Source: Akkermansia muciniphila
GTDB lineage: Bacteria > Verrucomicrobiota > Verrucomicrobiia > Verrucomicrobiales > Akkermansiaceae
Length of the DNA stretch: 24,874 nt
Direction: 5' to 3'
Assembly: GCA_004557455.1 (NCBI GenBank)
Contig: SFDX01000036.1
Coordinates: 1-24,874 of the forward strand
The notes beneath the pieces were generated by a model. The model saw only the letters and a list, made by a program, of their open reading frames with translations, did no database searches and was not told the origin of the DNA. Within the stretch, counting starts at the first letter, position 1, and the number at the start of each line of letters is the position of its first letter. The position numbers and the translations under genes are program-made. This document shows positions 6,536 through 14,935 of the stretch, piece after piece.

Positions 6536-9274
6536 ATGGGATCCTTTTACGTACTGGACGGCATGGCGCTCATTTATCGCGCCTTTTATGCCTTTATCAA
6601 TGCCCCGATGCGCACGGCAGCAGGTCTCAACACCTCCGCCGTTTTCGGATTTCTCAACACCGTTTGCGCCATTATTGATAAGGAAAAGCCCACCCACATC
6701 GTTGCCTGTATGGACCCCTCCGGGCCGACCTTTCGCCATGAGCGCTACCCGGCATACAAGGCGACCCGACAGGCCATGCCGGAGGAGCTGCGGGCCTCCA
6801 TTCCCCTGATTCTCGAGCTGCTGGAGGCCCTGCGTATCCGCACCGTGCGGCTCGATGGATTCGAGGCGGACGACCTGATCGGTACCTTTACAAGGATAGC
6901 AGATGAGCGAGGAGACATGGAGACGTACATGGTGTCCAAGGACAAGGACTTGGGGCAGCTTCTTTCCCCCCGATGTCACTTCCTGAAGCCCGGAAAAAAA
7001 GGCAGCGATTTTGAAAGGGTTAGCTGCGAACAGTTCTTGGAGGAATGGGGTATCGACACCCCGCAGCAGACCATTGATATTCTGTCCCTGATGGGAGACA
7101 CGGCGGATAACATCCCCGGCGTGCCCGGAATCGGCGAGGTGACGGCGCGCAAGCTCATCCGACAATTCGGAAGCCTGAATAACCTGCTGGAGCACACGGC
7201 GGAGGTGAAGGGCAAGATGCGTCAAAAGATCGAGGAAAACAGCGAGCAGGCTCGCCTGTCCTATGAGCTCGCGGTTATTCGGCGCGATGTACCCCTGCCC
7301 TGCAGCATTGACGATTGCGAAAAACAGGACTTCGATATCCCGCGACTGCGCGAGTTTCTCACCCGCTTGGAGTTCAAGAACCTCATTACCCGCCTTTGCG
7401 ACAAGGAGGCCCCCGCACCGACCGACACGGCACGGCCGGCCGCTACGGTCGATGAGGCTGTGCAGCCGGATCTCTTCTCCACGGCACCCCTCCGCAGCAT
7501 GACCGACACGCCTCACAGCTACACGGCTATCACGACACTCGAAGCTCGGCTCGCCTTGGCGGAGCGTCTGATGCAATCGGATCACTGGGCCTTTGACACG
7601 GAGACCACGGGACTCGACCCGATGACGGATAAACTGTTGGGCGTATCTTTCTGCCTGCAGGCGCACGAGGCCTTTTATGTGCCGATCAGCGAGCCGGAAG
7701 ACCTGAAGCCCTTTTTGCCTGCCTTTGCCGGGCCGGCGGAGAAGGTGGGGCTGAACCTCAAGTTCGACCTCCGTGTGCTGCGGCAGGCGGGGGTAGAGGT
7801 CGCGGGGCCGTTCTTCGATGCTATGTTAGCACACTCCGCCGTCTACCCGAACCTGCGGCACAACATGGATGATATTGCGGAAACCCTGCTCGGCTACCGC
7901 ACGATTCACCTGGAGGACATCGCAGGCAAAGATGCGAACACGGCGTCCGTTCCCCTGCCCGTGATGACGGATTATGCAGCGGAGGATGCCGACATCACGC
8001 TGCAACTGGCGGATGCCCTGCGTCCCAAGCTGGAGGAGGCCGGTCAAGCGGAGCTGATGCGTGACATCGAGTTCCCGCTCCTCCCCGTTCTGGCGGACAT
8101 CGAGTCGGAGGGGATGCGTGTTGACCCGCAGCAGTTGGAACTGGCCTCCGCCGAAATGGGCAAGCAACTGGAGGAGGTTCGCGAGCGCATCGATGCCATC
8201 GTGGGACACCCGATCAATCTCAACTCGCCCCGCCAACTCGGGGAGTTGCTTTTCGATGAGCTGAAGTTGCTCGCCAAGCCTAAAAAAACACGCACAGGGC
8301 AATATGTTACGGATGAGGAGACTCTGCGTAAGCTGGTTCCGATTTCACCGCTGGTGGGGGACATTTTGGAGCACCGCGAGCTCGTGAAGCTCAAGGGGAC
8401 TTATCTGGATGCGCTGCCCAAGTTTATTTCCCCTGCGGACGGGCGCATCCATGCCCAGCTTCTGCAAATGGTAACCGCGACGGGGCGTCTGGCCTGCCAG
8501 AGTCCTAACCTGCAGAATATCCCCATCCGCTCCGAGGCCGGCAAACTCATCCGCCGTGCCTTCGTGCCGCGCGATGATAACTTCCGCATTCTTTCTGCCG
8601 ACTACTCGCAGGTGGAGCTGCGTGTAATGGCGGCCCTTTGCGGGGACCCCGCCTTTGTCTCGGCTTTCCGCAGCGGACGTGATATCCATGCCGAGACAGC
8701 CGCCCTGCTCTACGGCGTGCCGCGCGAGGAAGTGACGGCGGATATGCGCCGCAAGGCGAAGACGGTGAACTTCGGTATCATCTACGGCATCTCTTCCTTC
8801 GGGCTCTCGCAGCGGCTGGATTGCACCCGTGGGGAGGCCGCCGCTCTCATCGAAAATTACTTTGCTCAGTTCCCCGGCGTTAAAAGTTATATGGATCGTC
8901 TGGTCATCGATGCCCGCGAAAGGGGATATGCGGAGACCATGGCGGGGCGCCGCCGCTACCTGCCGGACCTGGAGAACCGGAACTTTAACCTGCGCGCCGC
9001 AGCCGAGCGCACGGCTATCAATACCCCCATTCAGGGTACGGCGGCGGATATTATCAAACTGGCCATGGTGCGCGTAGCCCGTCTGCTGAAGGGCCGCAAG
9101 AGTCGGCTGATCATGCAGATACACGATGAATTGTTGGTCGATCTGCACCGCGATGAAGCCGAGGAACTGCCCGCCCGCATCTGCCGCGAGATGACGGATG
9201 CTTTCTCTCTGCCGAACGGGGTCCCCCTGTTGGTGGAGTCGAATGTGGCTGATAACTGGCTGGATGCTCACTGA
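6536..9274 (+). CDS. polA: DNA polymerase I
   Basis: 912 residues. Start at 6536 gives MGSFYVLDGMALIYRAFYAF, the standard N-terminus; the open frame back to 6353 is not PolA-like. Residues 1-~290 are the 5'-3' (FEN) nuclease with FEADDLIGT, SKDKDLGQLL and GDTADNIPGVPGIG. About 320-510 is a 3'-5' exonuclease with D354-T-E356, GLNLKFD and YAAEDAD, so proofreading residues appear intact, unlike in Taq-type enzymes. About 540-912 is the polymerase: motif A DYSQVELR (D689), motif B RRKAKTVNFGIIYG (about 739-752), motif C QIHDELL (D864). It removes RNA primers and fills gaps in replication and excision repair. ispF follows after 8 nt, forming an operon with pncC. Confidence 0.97.
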   Translation: MGSFYVLDGMALIYRAFYAFINAPMRTAAGLNTSAVFGFLNTVCAIIDKEKPTHIVACMDPSGPTFRHERYPAYKATRQAMPEELRASIPLILELLEALRIRTVRLDGFEADDLIGTFTRIADERGDMETYMVSKDKDLGQLLSPRCHFLKPGKKGSDFERVSCEQFLEEWGIDTPQQTIDILSLMGDTADNIPGVPGIGEVTARKLIRQFGSLNNLLEHTAEVKGKMRQKIEENSEQARLSYELAVIRRDVPLPCSIDDCEKQDFDIPRLREFLTRLEFKNLITRLCDKEAPAPTDTARPAATVDEAVQPDLFSTAPLRSMTDTPHSYTAITTLEARLALAERLMQSDHWAFDTETTGLDPMTDKLLGVSFCLQAHEAFYVPISEPEDLKPFLPAFAGPAEKVGLNLKFDLRVLRQAGVEVAGPFFDAMLAHSAVYPNLRHNMDDIAETLLGYRTIHLEDIAGKDANTASVPLPVMTDYAAEDADITLQLADALRPKLEEAGQAELMRDIEFPLLPVLADIESEGMRVDPQQLELASAEMGKQLEEVRERIDAIVGHPINLNSPRQLGELLFDELKLLAKPKKTRTGQYVTDEETLRKLVPISPLVGDILEHRELVKLKGTYLDALPKFISPADGRIHAQLLQMVTATGRLACQSPNLQNIPIRSEAGKLIRRAFVPRDDNFRILSADYSQVELRVMAALCGDPAFVSAFRSGRDIHAETAALLYGVPREEVTADMRRKAKTVNFGIIYGISSFGLSQRLDCTRGEAAALIENYFAQFPGVKSYMDRLVIDARERGYAETMAGRRRYLPDLENRNFNLRAAAERTAINTPIQGTAADIIKLAMVRVARLLKGRKSRLIMQIHDELLVDLHRDEAEELPARICREMTDAFSLPNGVPLLVESNVADNWLDAH

Positions 9275-9282
9275 AATTGATT

Positions 9283-9771
9283 ATGGATACATTGGTAGGA
9301 CTGGGATATGATATACACCGCTTCTCCGCCGAGCCGCGTCCCCTGTGGCTGGGTGGGGTGAAGGTACACGACACCAAGGGGCTGGAGGGACACAGCGATG
9401 CCGATGTGCTGTGCCATGCACTGGCGGATGCCATCCTCGGCGCGCTCGGTGAGCCGGACATCGGTTATTGGTTTCCGCCGAATGATCCGAACTGCGAGGG
9501 TATTTGTTCCTTGCGCATTGTGGAGAAAGCCGTGCAGCTCCTGCACGAACAGGGCGGCCGCGTGGTGAATGCGGATTGCGCGCTGATTGCCGAGGCACCT
9601 AAGATTCTGCCCTTTGTGCAGCAGATGAAGGAGACCCTCGCGCCCATCCTCGGCGTGGTCCCCAAACGAGTGGGCATTAAGGCCACGACGAACGAGAAGC
9701 TCGGAGCGCTGGGCCGCCGCGAGGGGATGGCGGCTTTCGCGACCGTTTCCCTGCAACTACCGGAGGCATGA
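9283..9771 (+). CDS. ispF: 2-C-methyl-D-erythritol 2,4-cyclodiphosphate synthase
   Basis: 162 residues from ATG 9283; a TTG two codons upstream (9277) is possible but less likely. The metal ligands D10 and H12 (GYDIHRF) and H45 (LCHALADAILGAL) are present, as is GHSDADVL and the C-terminal KATTNEKLGALGRREGMAA that forms the cytidine-phosphate site and trimer core. The enzyme converts CDP-methylerythritol 2-phosphate to the cyclic diphosphate with release of CMP, in the MEP isoprenoid pathway, so this organism makes isoprenoids by the non-mevalonate route. Length is typical (about 157-162). It overlaps pncC by 4 nt (ATGA). Confidence 0.96.
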   Translation: MDTLVGLGYDIHRFSAEPRPLWLGGVKVHDTKGLEGHSDADVLCHALADAILGALGEPDIGYWFPPNDPNCEGICSLRIVEKAVQLLHEQGGRVVNADCALIAEAPKILPFVQQMKETLAPILGVVPKRVGIKATTNEKLGALGRREGMAAFATVSLQLPEA

Positions 9772-10259
9772 GCACGCTGCAACAGCAGGCACAAGCGACT
9801 GTGGCGGCCCTGAAGAAGGCACATCTGGTCGCGACCGCGGCGGAGAGTTGCACGGGCGGGCTCATCTCAGCTACCCTCACGGGTGTACCGGGGGCATCGA
9901 GTGTTTTTCGATACGGCTGGGTGACCTACTGCAACGAGGCGAAGGAGCGGTTGCTGGGAGTTCCGGCGGCTCTCATCGAGCAATTTACCGTTGTCAGTGA
10001 ACCGGTGGCGGCTGCCATGGCCGAGGGGGCCTTGCGAGTCTCCGGGGCGGATCTGGCTGTGGCGGTCACGGGCAATGCGGGGCCCACGGCAGCGGCGGGG
10101 GAGCCGCCCGTAGGCACGGTTTGCATTGCCTTGGCGCGACGCGGAGCCTCTACCCACACGGAGACGCTGCTGCGTCCGGACTTGGAGCGTAATCCCCTGC
10201 GCGACTTGGTCTGCCTGAGAGCCCTCCGGCTGCTGCAATCAGCCGCCCTGCCCTGCTAG
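9768..10259 (+). CDS. pncC: Nicotinamide-nucleotide amidohydrolase, CinA C-terminal type
   Basis: 163 residues, the size of the stand-alone CinA C-terminal (PncC) domain; the N-terminal molybdopterin-binding-like half of full CinA is absent. Family motifs are TAAESCTGGLIS (about residues 22-33), YGWVTYCNEAKERLLGV and AVTGNAGPTAAAGEPPVGTV. The usual Gly-rich TGxAGPxG loop is replaced by NAGPTAAAG, a mild divergence. The enzyme deamidates NMN to nicotinate mononucleotide in the pyridine-nucleotide cycle. Its ATG overlaps the ispF stop. Its TAG shares a CTAG palindrome with the stop of the convergent transporter gene. Confidence 0.92.
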   Translation: MSTLQQQAQATVAALKKAHLVATAAESCTGGLISATLTGVPGASSVFRYGWVTYCNEAKERLLGVPAALIEQFTVVSEPVAAAMAEGALRVSGADLAVAVTGNAGPTAAAGEPPVGTVCIALARRGASTHTETLLRPDLERNPLRDLVCLRALRLLQSAALPC

Positions 10260-11149
10260 GCTTTGCGGCGGCGCATGTTATAGCGTGCCAGTTGATAGGT
10301 ATTGTAAAGGTGGTGAAAAAAGAGGTAAAGCGCCGGGCCGAGGAACACGAGTGGGGCGGAATACACCATGGCCAGATAGATGCCGACCGTGGTATTCTTC
10401 TGCCCTAAACACTGCGCGCATTCAAAACCCCACTTACGCCCGCCGATGAGCCGCCCCAGGGTGAAACCGCAAATGCAGAGCGACAAGCTCACCGCTGCAT
10501 AGGGTAACAACGCGCTCCACGGCTGATCCGCCACGCGCACCACCGCCGAGGCGGAGACAATGGCCATGGTGAGCAACCAAATAGCCAGTGAAACGCCGCT
10601 CAGGCGGCTGCTCCATTCCTTGCTCTCCGGATAAAAATGCCGCAGAAGGTAGGCTACGATGCAGGGCACGAGCAACATCCCGCTCACCTGCTGAAACACG
10701 GCACAGAAAACATCCCAACGCGACACATCGACCCCGCCGCTGGTAATGACGAAGGGCGCTAACAGAGAAATGACGATGGAGGAGCTGATGCTGCTGAGCA
10801 CCAACGCCGTTGCAGCGAACTCCGACTTGCCGCCAAGCATCTGCACGATGACGGGCGCGCCCGCCGCCACGCCCAAAATACCGGAGAAGAAGGCTGCCTC
10901 CGCCAGCTCCGGCTCCCCCGCCGCTCGTAACACAGCCCAGCCGCTCATGCCCAGGAGCACCGTAGCTGCTAAAATGGCCACATGGCGTTTCTGCGGTAGC
11001 AGTTTCTGCGCGTTCATTCCGAGAAAAGTGATCACCAGCATGCTCCCCACGCAGTAAGGAATCGCCCAAGCCAGCACATGCAGCGCAGGCAGGAGGCCGC
11101 CCACAATGAAGGCCAACAGAAGCCCCCAAGTCTTGATGAATTTTTTCAC
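10256..11149 (-). CDS. Bile-acid:Na+ symporter (BASS) family transporter
   Basis: 297 residues starting with GTG at 11149, hydrophobic throughout with about nine to ten membrane segments. The clue to family is the repeat-core motif near residue 250, CAQCLGQKNTTVGIYLA, matching the E/GxQNxxLAxxLA signature of BASS proteins, plus FVITSGGVDVSRWDVF and overall size. Members are Na+-coupled uptake carriers for bile acids, pantoate, pyruvate or other organic anions; the substrate here is not predictable. The C-terminus ends in a basic tail (RYNMRRRKA). It is monocistronic, with its promoter in the 39-bp gap after comM. Its stop overlaps the pncC stop. Confidence 0.78.
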   Translation of the reverse strand: MKKFIKTWGLLLAFIVGGLLPALHVLAWAIPYCVGSMLVITFLGMNAQKLLPQKRHVAILAATVLLGMSGWAVLRAAGEPELAEAAFFSGILGVAAGAPVIVQMLGGKSEFAATALVLSSISSSIVISLLAPFVITSGGVDVSRWDVFCAVFQQVSGMLLVPCIVAYLLRHFYPESKEWSSRLSGVSLAIWLLTMAIVSASAVVRVADQPWSALLPYAAVSLSLCICGFTLGRLIGGRKWGFECAQCLGQKNTTVGIYLAMVYSAPLVFLGPALYLFFHHLYNTYQLARYNMRRRKA

Positions 11150-11157
11150 GGCCGCGT

Positions 11158-11185
11158 ATTATACCCCTCTCCGCCGCACTGTCAA
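11158..11185 (-). promoter_or_regulatory. Consensus promoter of the BASS transporter gene
   Basis: On the minus strand TTGACA (11185-11180), 16-nt spacer, TATAAT (11163-11158): both hexamers are perfect consensus. Eight bases separate the -10 from GTG at 11149, so the mRNA should have at most one or two leader bases and begin translation at a non-ATG codon. Confidence 0.72.
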
Positions 11186-11188
11186 GCC

Positions 11189-12751
11189 CTAGCCGCGCAG
11201 CTGGTTCTCGAATTGGCGGTACTGAATCGCCTCGAATACATCGTCATCGGTCGGCATCTCGTGCCCCGCCAGGTCGGCAATGGTGCGGGTCACGCGCAGA
11301 ATGCGGTCAAAGGCTCGGGCAGACAGGCCTAACATCTCGACTGAATCAAGGAGCATCTTACGTTGTGACTCCGTGAGGGGGACCCAGCGGTGCAGCAGCT
11401 TGCCGCCCAAGCGAGCATTACAGCTGACACCCGTGCCTGCATAGCGTTCCTGCTGGCGTTTGCGCGCCGCCACCACACGCTCCCGAATGACTGCACTGCT
11501 CTCGCCGTCCGCCTTGTTCAGCAGCGAGGCGGGGTCCACGGGCGGGACCTCAATGAGCATGTCGAAGCGGTCGAGAAGAGGACCGGATATTTTCTTACGG
11601 TAACGTGCTACATCCGCGGGGCGGCAGCGGCAGGTATGCCGGGGGTCGCCGAGGTAGCCGCAGGGGCACGGGTTCATGGCAGCCAGTAGCATGAATTCAC
11701 AGGGGAACTGCATGCTGCCGGAGGCGCGGGCAATGTTAATTACGCCGGATTCCAACGGCTGGCGCAGGGTCTCCAGCGTACGGCGGTTGAACTCCGGCAA
11801 TTCGTCTAAAAAGAGCACGCCGTGGTGCGCCAGCGAGATCTCGCCGGGGCTGATATTCGTTCCCCCGCCCATCAGGCCCACGTCGGAAATCGTGTGGTGC
11901 GGCGCGCGGAAGGGACGCCGACGCAGCAGCCCGCCGGAGCGAGGCAGCAGTCCGCAGACAGAGTGAATTTTACTGGCCATCAGAGACTCGTCCTGCGTCA
12001 TGGGTGGCAGAATGGTCGGCATGCGGGAGGCGAGCATGCTCTTGCCGCTGCCCGGACTTCCGCACATCAGCAAATTGTGCCCGCCTGCTGCGGCGATCTC
12101 CATGGCACGGCGGGCATAGGGCTGCCCTTTCACCTCATCAAAATCTACATCGCGCGGCACCTCACCCGATGCATCGGAGGGCTGTATGGGTAGGTACGCT
12201 GAAGGATCCAGCAGCACGGCCCAGGCATCGTTCAGGTTCTCCACGGCATACACCTGCAGGCCCTCCACCACGGCGGCTTCCTCGGCATTTTCCGGCGACA
12301 CCATCAGGCGCGTCAGGCCCGCATCCCGCGCCGCGACAGCCAGCGGCAGCACGCCGCGAACCCCACGCACCTGGCCATCCAGTGCCAATTCGCCCACAAA
12401 ACACCACTCCTCCAGCCCCGTCGGCACCTTTCGTTTGAGCGGACGCGGCACCTCGAGATTTTGTTGGATGGCAATCTCCAAGCCCAAAGCGATGGCCAAG
12501 TCAAATCCCGGCCCCTGTTTCCGCACATCGGCGGGAGCCAGGTTCACAATGGAGACCATCTCCCCCGTGCGGTAGAATTGACTGTTGGTCAACGCGGTAC
12601 AGACGCGGCGGGTACTCTCGCGCACTGCGGCATCCGGCAGGCCGACAATGGTCATGGATCCGCCCTCCGACGCGTCATACACATCCACCTCCACCCGAAC
12701 ATCGAATCCCTCGATGCCGAGCACGGATGCAGAATGCAAGCGCGTAATCAT
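11189..12751 (-). CDS. comM: YifB/ComM family AAA+ ATPase (Mg-chelatase-like)
   Basis: 520 residues, typical of the family. The N-terminal ~180 residues (ITRLHSASVLGIEGFDVRVEV...) form the Lon-protease-like ChlI domain. The AAA+ core has Walker A GSPGSGKSML (near residue 230), Walker B HHGVLFLDELPEF, the cysteine-rich NPCPCGYLGDPRHTCRC, and LLDRFDMLIEVPPV. A C-terminal helical domain follows (SARAFDRILRVTRTIADL). In competent bacteria ComM is a hexameric helicase that promotes branch migration during integration of donor DNA; in others the role is undefined. It is the last gene of the hflX operon, 16 nt after the L,D-transpeptidase gene. Confidence 0.94.
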   Translation of the reverse strand: MITRLHSASVLGIEGFDVRVEVDVYDASEGGSMTIVGLPDAAVRESTRRVCTALTNSQFYRTGEMVSIVNLAPADVRKQGPGFDLAIALGLEIAIQQNLEVPRPLKRKVPTGLEEWCFVGELALDGQVRGVRGVLPLAVAARDAGLTRLMVSPENAEEAAVVEGLQVYAVENLNDAWAVLLDPSAYLPIQPSDASGEVPRDVDFDEVKGQPYARRAMEIAAAGGHNLLMCGSPGSGKSMLASRMPTILPPMTQDESLMASKIHSVCGLLPRSGGLLRRRPFRAPHHTISDVGLMGGGTNISPGEISLAHHGVLFLDELPEFNRRTLETLRQPLESGVINIARASGSMQFPCEFMLLAAMNPCPCGYLGDPRHTCRCRPADVARYRKKISGPLLDRFDMLIEVPPVDPASLLNKADGESSAVIRERVVAARKRQQERYAGTGVSCNARLGGKLLHRWVPLTESQRKMLLDSVEMLGLSARAFDRILRVTRTIADLAGHEMPTDDDVFEAIQYRQFENQLRG

Positions 12752-12757
12752 GGCGGG

Positions 12758-12764
12758 CCTCCCT
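12758..12764 (-). promoter_or_regulatory. Shine-Dalgarno site of comM
   Basis: AGGGAGG on the minus strand, 6 nt before the ATG at 12751. Strong anti-16S complementarity, in contrast with the first genes of most transcription units here, which have no room for such a site. Confidence 0.65.
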
Positions 12765-12767
12765 GCT

Positions 12768-13397
12768 CTAACGTACCGTGACCTTCGAGCCGACGGCTAA
12801 TTTGTCAAAAAGAATGCTGCATGCCTCCTCCGGTATACGCACGCAGCCGTGGCTGTCCGTTTCGCGTAACACCTTCCCGACGTGCATACCGATGGCACCG
12901 TTAAACCGCATCCAGTACGGCATGGAAGCACCTTGGAAGTGCGTGCCGGCCGGGCCCTTGCGCCAAGAAACCGCCCCGCCGCTCACAAACTCGCCGGCGG
13001 CGTTCACATAGGTGCCGTAGCTGGTGGAACGTTTCTCACGCTTCTTTTCCGTGATGCGGAAGGTGCCGCGCGGGGTCTCCATGCCGCCGACGCGCCCGGA
13101 GCAGATGGGAAAATCCATGGCTATCTGCTCACGGATATAAAGACGTCCGCGCTGTTCGTTCAGCAGAATTTCCACGCGGGAGTGCGACGGGTCATGCTGC
13201 TCCAGAGCTGCTCCGCGCCAATAATCGCGGCTGTTGCGGTAGCCCGGCAGGGCGATGAAATCCTCGAAGGTGTAGCTCACGCGTTTCCCCTTGGTCGCCT
13301 CCTCCCAAGCGTCGCCGCTCTGCCGGGGCGTCAGATGGGTCTGTCGGCAACCCACCATGGCAGCCAGAACACAGAAAACAAGTACCAACCGTTTCAT
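12768..13397 (-). CDS. L,D-transpeptidase (YkuD domain) lipoprotein
   Basis: 209 residues from ATG 13397; the longer frame upstream lies within hflX. The N-terminus is a lipoprotein-like signal (MKRLVLVFCVLAAMVGC, Cys17). The YkuD domain has the active-site pattern with H172 (IGMHVG) and S182-HGC-VR187, Cys185 being the catalytic nucleophile. Such enzymes make 3-3 crosslinks in peptidoglycan or attach proteins to it through an acyl-enzyme on Cys. The location would be the periplasmic face of the envelope. The start lies 1 nt after the hflX stop, and comM follows after 16 nt. The exact reaction (crosslinking, hydrolysis or protein anchoring) is not decided by sequence. Confidence 0.92.
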   Translation of the reverse strand: MKRLVLVFCVLAAMVGCRQTHLTPRQSGDAWEEATKGKRVSYTFEDFIALPGYRNSRDYWRGAALEQHDPSHSRVEILLNEQRGRLYIREQIAMDFPICSGRVGGMETPRGTFRITEKKREKRSTSYGTYVNAAGEFVSGGAVSWRKGPAGTHFQGASMPYWMRFNGAIGMHVGKVLRETDSHGCVRIPEEACSILFDKLAVGSKVTVR

Positions 13398-13398
13398 A

Positions 13399-14712
13399 TC
13401 ACAAAATCTTATAAGACTCCAGGCGGGCGGCAAACTCCTTCGGCAGGGTCGCAACCACCAACACATCGTTACCCTCGTACTCCGTGCTCTGCACCTTGCC
13501 GTCGCGATGCATCAGGGCTATCAGGCGACTTTCCGACTGCGGGATGCGGTAGCGATCCGTGCTCACGCGGTGGCTCATCATCTCCACACAGGAGGCAAGC
13601 AACTGCTCCACCCCCTGCTCCCGCAGCACGCTCATGCAGACGGAGGGGCAATCCACCTTCGCCGCCAAGGCCTGCAAGGTCACTTCACGCATTTCCTCCG
13701 GTAACAGGTCAACCTTGTTCCAGACAACAAACATCGGCTTGTTCTCCGCGCCCAGGGAGCGCAGCACCTCGCAGGTGGTCTCGTAGTGCCGCAGGGCCTC
13801 GGGGTCGGAGGCATCGACCACCTGCACCAGGAAGTCGGCCAGCACCGCTTCCTCCAGCGTGGCCTTGAAGGCCTCCACCAAGCGGTGCGGCAGGTTACGG
13901 ATAAACCCGACGGTATCGGTCAACACCAGAGGCTGGCCGTCGGGCAGCTCGATTTTGCGGCTCGTTGTCTCCAACGTCGCGAACAAAATGTCTTTGGCCA
14001 ACACGCCCGCACCCGTCACCAAGTTGAGCAGCGAGGACTTTCCGGCGTTCGTATAACCGACAATGGCCGCCGTGGGAATTCCCTGGCGGCTGCGCTCCTT
14101 GCGCTGAGTGCTGCGTTGGCGGCGCACCACTTCCAGCTCCGCGCGGATGGATTCGATGCGGTCATGAGCCAAGCGGCGGTCCACCTCGATCTGCTTCTCG
14201 CCCTCGCCGCGGGCCGCTGCACCGCCGCCCTTGCCGCCGCCACTGCCGCCGCGCTGGCGGTCCAGGTGCTTCCACATGCCGGCCATGCGCGGCAGCGCAT
14301 ACTGCATGCGAGCCAAGTCCACCTGCATCACGGCTTCCTTGGTGCGGGCGCGTTTGGCAAAAATATCGAGAATCACCTCCTCGCGGTCGATGACGGTCAC
14401 GCCTGTCAACCGCTCCCACTCGCGCTGTTGCGACGGGCTCAGGAGGTTATCGAATATCAGGCAATCCACCCCGAGCTCATCCACGCGGTCGCGCAGCTCC
14501 TCGGCCTTGCCCACGCCGCAGATATACTTGGCCTGTATCTCTCGCGTAAACTCCAGACGGCTCTCGGCGATGCCTATCCCCAGATTCGACACCAAATCGA
14601 CGAGCTCCGCCAGCAGAGCACTCCGCTCCCGCTTCGTCTCCCCCGGCAAGCAAAGCCCCACCAGCAGGGCCCGCTCCACCATATCCGGCTTCTCCTGTAT
14701 CTCGAACGACAT
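13399..14712 (-). CDS. hflX: Ribosome-associated GTPase HflX
   Basis: 437 residues. The N-terminal half is the HflX nucleotide-binding-like domain (ERALLVGLCLPG...DNLLSPSQQREWERLTGVTVIDREEVILDIF in pieces), with a glycine-rich linker GGSGGGKGGGAAARGEGEKQ followed by a helical region. The G domain has G1 GYTNAGKSS (near 215-223), G3 DTVGFI, and G4 NKVDLL. HflX binds 50S and 70S ribosomes, hydrolyses GTP and splits stalled ribosomes under stress in E. coli. The start at 14712 has a strong Shine-Dalgarno site 5 nt upstream. It is the second gene of a four-gene operon and abuts the L,D-transpeptidase gene. Confidence 0.95.
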   Translation of the reverse strand: MSFEIQEKPDMVERALLVGLCLPGETKRERSALLAELVDLVSNLGIGIAESRLEFTREIQAKYICGVGKAEELRDRVDELGVDCLIFDNLLSPSQQREWERLTGVTVIDREEVILDIFAKRARTKEAVMQVDLARMQYALPRMAGMWKHLDRQRGGSGGGKGGGAAARGEGEKQIEVDRRLAHDRIESIRAELEVVRRQRSTQRKERSRQGIPTAAIVGYTNAGKSSLLNLVTGAGVLAKDILFATLETTSRKIELPDGQPLVLTDTVGFIRNLPHRLVEAFKATLEEAVLADFLVQVVDASDPEALRHYETTCEVLRSLGAENKPMFVVWNKVDLLPEEMREVTLQALAAKVDCPSVCMSVLREQGVEQLLASCVEMMSHRVSTDRYRIPQSESRLIALMHRDGKVQSTEYEGNDVLVVATLPKEFAARLESYKIL

Positions 14713-14717
14713 CGCCT

Positions 14718-14724
14718 ACCTCCC
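14718..14724 (-). promoter_or_regulatory. Shine-Dalgarno site of hflX
   Basis: GGGAGGT on the minus strand, 5 nt before ATG 14712, just upstream of the hflX start and overlapping nothing else. It fixes the hflX start. Confidence 0.7.
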
Positions 14725-14859
14725 TTAGAAACTGCGGTACGACTCCACCGAGTAATCCCGGTAATACTCCGGTCGCGCACGGTGACAATCACACTCCCCG
14801 CACCCGGGCACACTCAATACCCCCAACACCACCAGCAGCATTATTGCAATTCGCTTCAT
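14725..14859 (-). CDS. 44-residue putative lipoprotein
   Basis: Starts with ATG at 14859 and encodes MKRIAIMLLVVLGVLSVPGC (Cys20 as possible lipidation site) followed by a small Cys-, Arg- and Tyr-containing tail (GECDCHRARPEYYRDYSVES). The V-P-G-C lipobox is atypical at -3/-2, so processing is uncertain. The start sits exactly at the +1 of a good promoter, and the stop lies 12 nt before hflX, so it is the leading gene of the operon. The small size leaves open that it acts mainly as a leader for hflX expression. No family recognised. Confidence 0.62.
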   Translation of the reverse strand: MKRIAIMLLVVLGVLSVPGCGECDCHRARPEYYRDYSVESYRSF

Positions 14860-14865
14860 GCGGCT

Positions 14866-14894
14866 ATTTAACCCCATTCTCCTCCCGAAATCAA
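14866..14894 (-). promoter_or_regulatory. Promoter of the hflX operon, leaderless geometry
   Basis: On the minus strand TTGATT (14894-14889), 17-nt spacer, TTAAAT (14871-14866), then 6 nt to ATG 14859, which falls at the predicted +1. Confidence 0.58.
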
Positions 14895-14935
14895 GCAAAA
14901 AATTACCCTCCGACATTTTTAACAACCCCGAACCG

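Noticed and set aside
6419..7666. Long minus-strand extension of the cdaA frame antisense to polA
   Set aside because: CdaA has normal length from 6418, a consensus promoter lies just upstream of that start, and the extension is a GC-rich shadow of polA.
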